From the NCBI RefSeq assembly GCF_027594425.1, contig NZ_CP115159.1:3805001-3869000 (forward strand): a stretch of 64,000 nucleotides of DNA, in the 5' to 3' direction. Under the pieces are notes generated by a model. It did not search any database, was not told where the DNA came from, and saw only the letters and a list, made by a program, of their open reading frames with translations. How positions within the stretch are numbered: the stretch's first letter is position 1; every line of letters starts with the position of its first letter. Below are positions 63,461-64,000 of the stretch, piece after piece. The position numbers and the translations under genes were made by a program. Source of the stretch: Zunongwangia sp. HGR-M22 (GTDB lineage Bacteria > Bacteroidota > Bacteroidia > Flavobacteriales > Flavobacteriaceae).

Positions 63461-63505
63461 AATAAACAAAAAACCCCTCCATAATGGAGGGGTTTTTTGT
63501 TTATT
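63461..63505. terminator. Very long perfect bidirectional terminator
   Basis: A perfect 20-bp stem (63461-63480 with 63486-63505) with a 5-nt loop and A/T runs on both sides, just after the stop of the partial receptor gene on the minus strand. Confidence 0.85.
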
Positions 63506-63516
63506 ATAAATACTAA

Positions 63517-64000
63517 TTAGAAACTAAATCTAGCACTTAAACTCCATTGGCGATCAAATCCCCAATATCCTCGATTAGACGTATTAATTCCTTTATAAGT
63601 AGTACTTCCATCAGTAACAGGTCTATTTGTTGCTAAACTTGTTAAATAAACTTCATTAAATAAGTTGTCTATACTTCCTCTAAAAGTTAAAGATTTTCTA
63701 CCTCCAAGATCTATTTCGTAAGATGCTCCTATACGAGTAATATCGTAAGAAGGTAATTTTACAACTTCGTTACCTTCTTCTGTAAAGCTTACAGGGTCTA
63801 TACCTGCATAAAGATCTGCATAGTAAAACCAATCTGCATTAACAGACAGATTATCTAAAATATTATATTGAAGACCTAAGTTAATAGAAGTTTGAGGTGC
63901 ATCTCCAATTTTTTGTCCATCTACATAAGAAGTGATTGCAGAATAACCTTCTACTGGCGAAAGATCTTCCTGTAAAAATAAACTTTGACGTGTATTATCT
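63517..64000 (-). CDS. TonB-dependent receptor, C-terminal part only
   Basis: The frame is open to the window edge, so the start lies beyond 64000. The visible ~160 residues read as an outer-membrane barrel end, including SLTFRGSIDNLFNEVYLTSL (the conserved N-L-F-N/D barrel motif) and finishing WSLSARFSF with the terminal aromatic residue. It is the third TonB-dependent receptor in the last 12 kb; its ligand cannot be inferred. Confidence 0.85.
   Translation of the reverse strand, partial: DNTRQSLFLQEDLSPVEGYSAITSYVDGQKIGDAPQTSINLGLQYNILDNLSVNADWFYYADLYAGIDPVSFTEEGNEVVKLPSYDITRIGASYEIDLGGRKSLTFRGSIDNLFNEVYLTSLATNRPVTDGSTTYKGINTSNRGYWGFDRQWSLSARFSF

Overview
The window looks like a chromosomal segment of a marine-type member of the Flavobacteriaceae (Bacteroidota). 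The evidence is low GC (judged by eye in the mid-30s percent), many CarboxypepD_reg/TonB-dependent receptors paired with lipoproteins, a SUF operon with Bacteroidota-specific passengers (DUF59, DUF2480, DUF3078), a B-type sdhCAB operon, and promoters of the Bacteroidota type (TTTG, 17-20 nt, TAnnTTTG). A Gramella/Zunongwangia/Salegentibacter-like organism would fit, but I cannot fix the genus. I saw no rRNA, tRNA, CRISPR array or intact insertion sequence.

Layout. 1-9.7 kb: a truncated TlpA-like thioredoxin, a membrane MutS-like protein, a dipeptidyl peptidase IV, OsmC, GyrI-like, papain-like lipoprotein, DUF4174, a zinc-finger and a CBS protein. 9.8-25.3 kb: an M28 membrane peptidase, several NAD(P)/FAD oxidoreductases, a Crp-like regulator with a non-canonical RidA, mfd, an unusual nitronate-monooxygenase-like enzyme, a TspO-like protein and pdeM. 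The gaps in this part are filled with dispersed repeats. 25.4-29.3 kb: a two-gene accessory insert made of an Eco47II-type restriction-endonuclease homologue with an altered active site, converging with a PLD nuclease/DEAD helicase/DUF3427 protein. 29.3-39.7 kb: core metabolism (sdhCAB, asnB, SDR, pepP, thiL). 39.9-48.7 kb: a twelve-gene SUF iron-sulfur operon carrying a four-helix-bundle insertion and two lipoproteins. 48.8-64 kb: hflX, small secreted proteins, then an outer-membrane nutrient locus with three TonB-dependent receptors, a DUF5689 lipoprotein, a repeat lipoprotein and two secreted nucleases.

How the genes fit together. The SUF proteins assemble Fe-S clusters, and SdhB encoded nearby is one likely client. 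The 51.8-64 kb block looks like an uptake locus in which secreted nucleases could feed receptor/lipoprotein pairs. The 25-29 kb pair is defence-like.

Most notable non-coding signals. (1) Five inverted pairs of a 30-nt hairpin unit, a REPIN-like family whose stems covary between copies. (2) A second repeat family built of 7-nt steps plus a box containing GCGAAGCGATCTA; its copies start at or beside stop codons and several end just before the next start codon. (3) A CRP-like palindrome upstream of the RidA-family gene. (4) A 19-nt palindrome abutting the probable promoter of a TonB-dependent receptor. All function calls come from reading the sequence; no database search was run.
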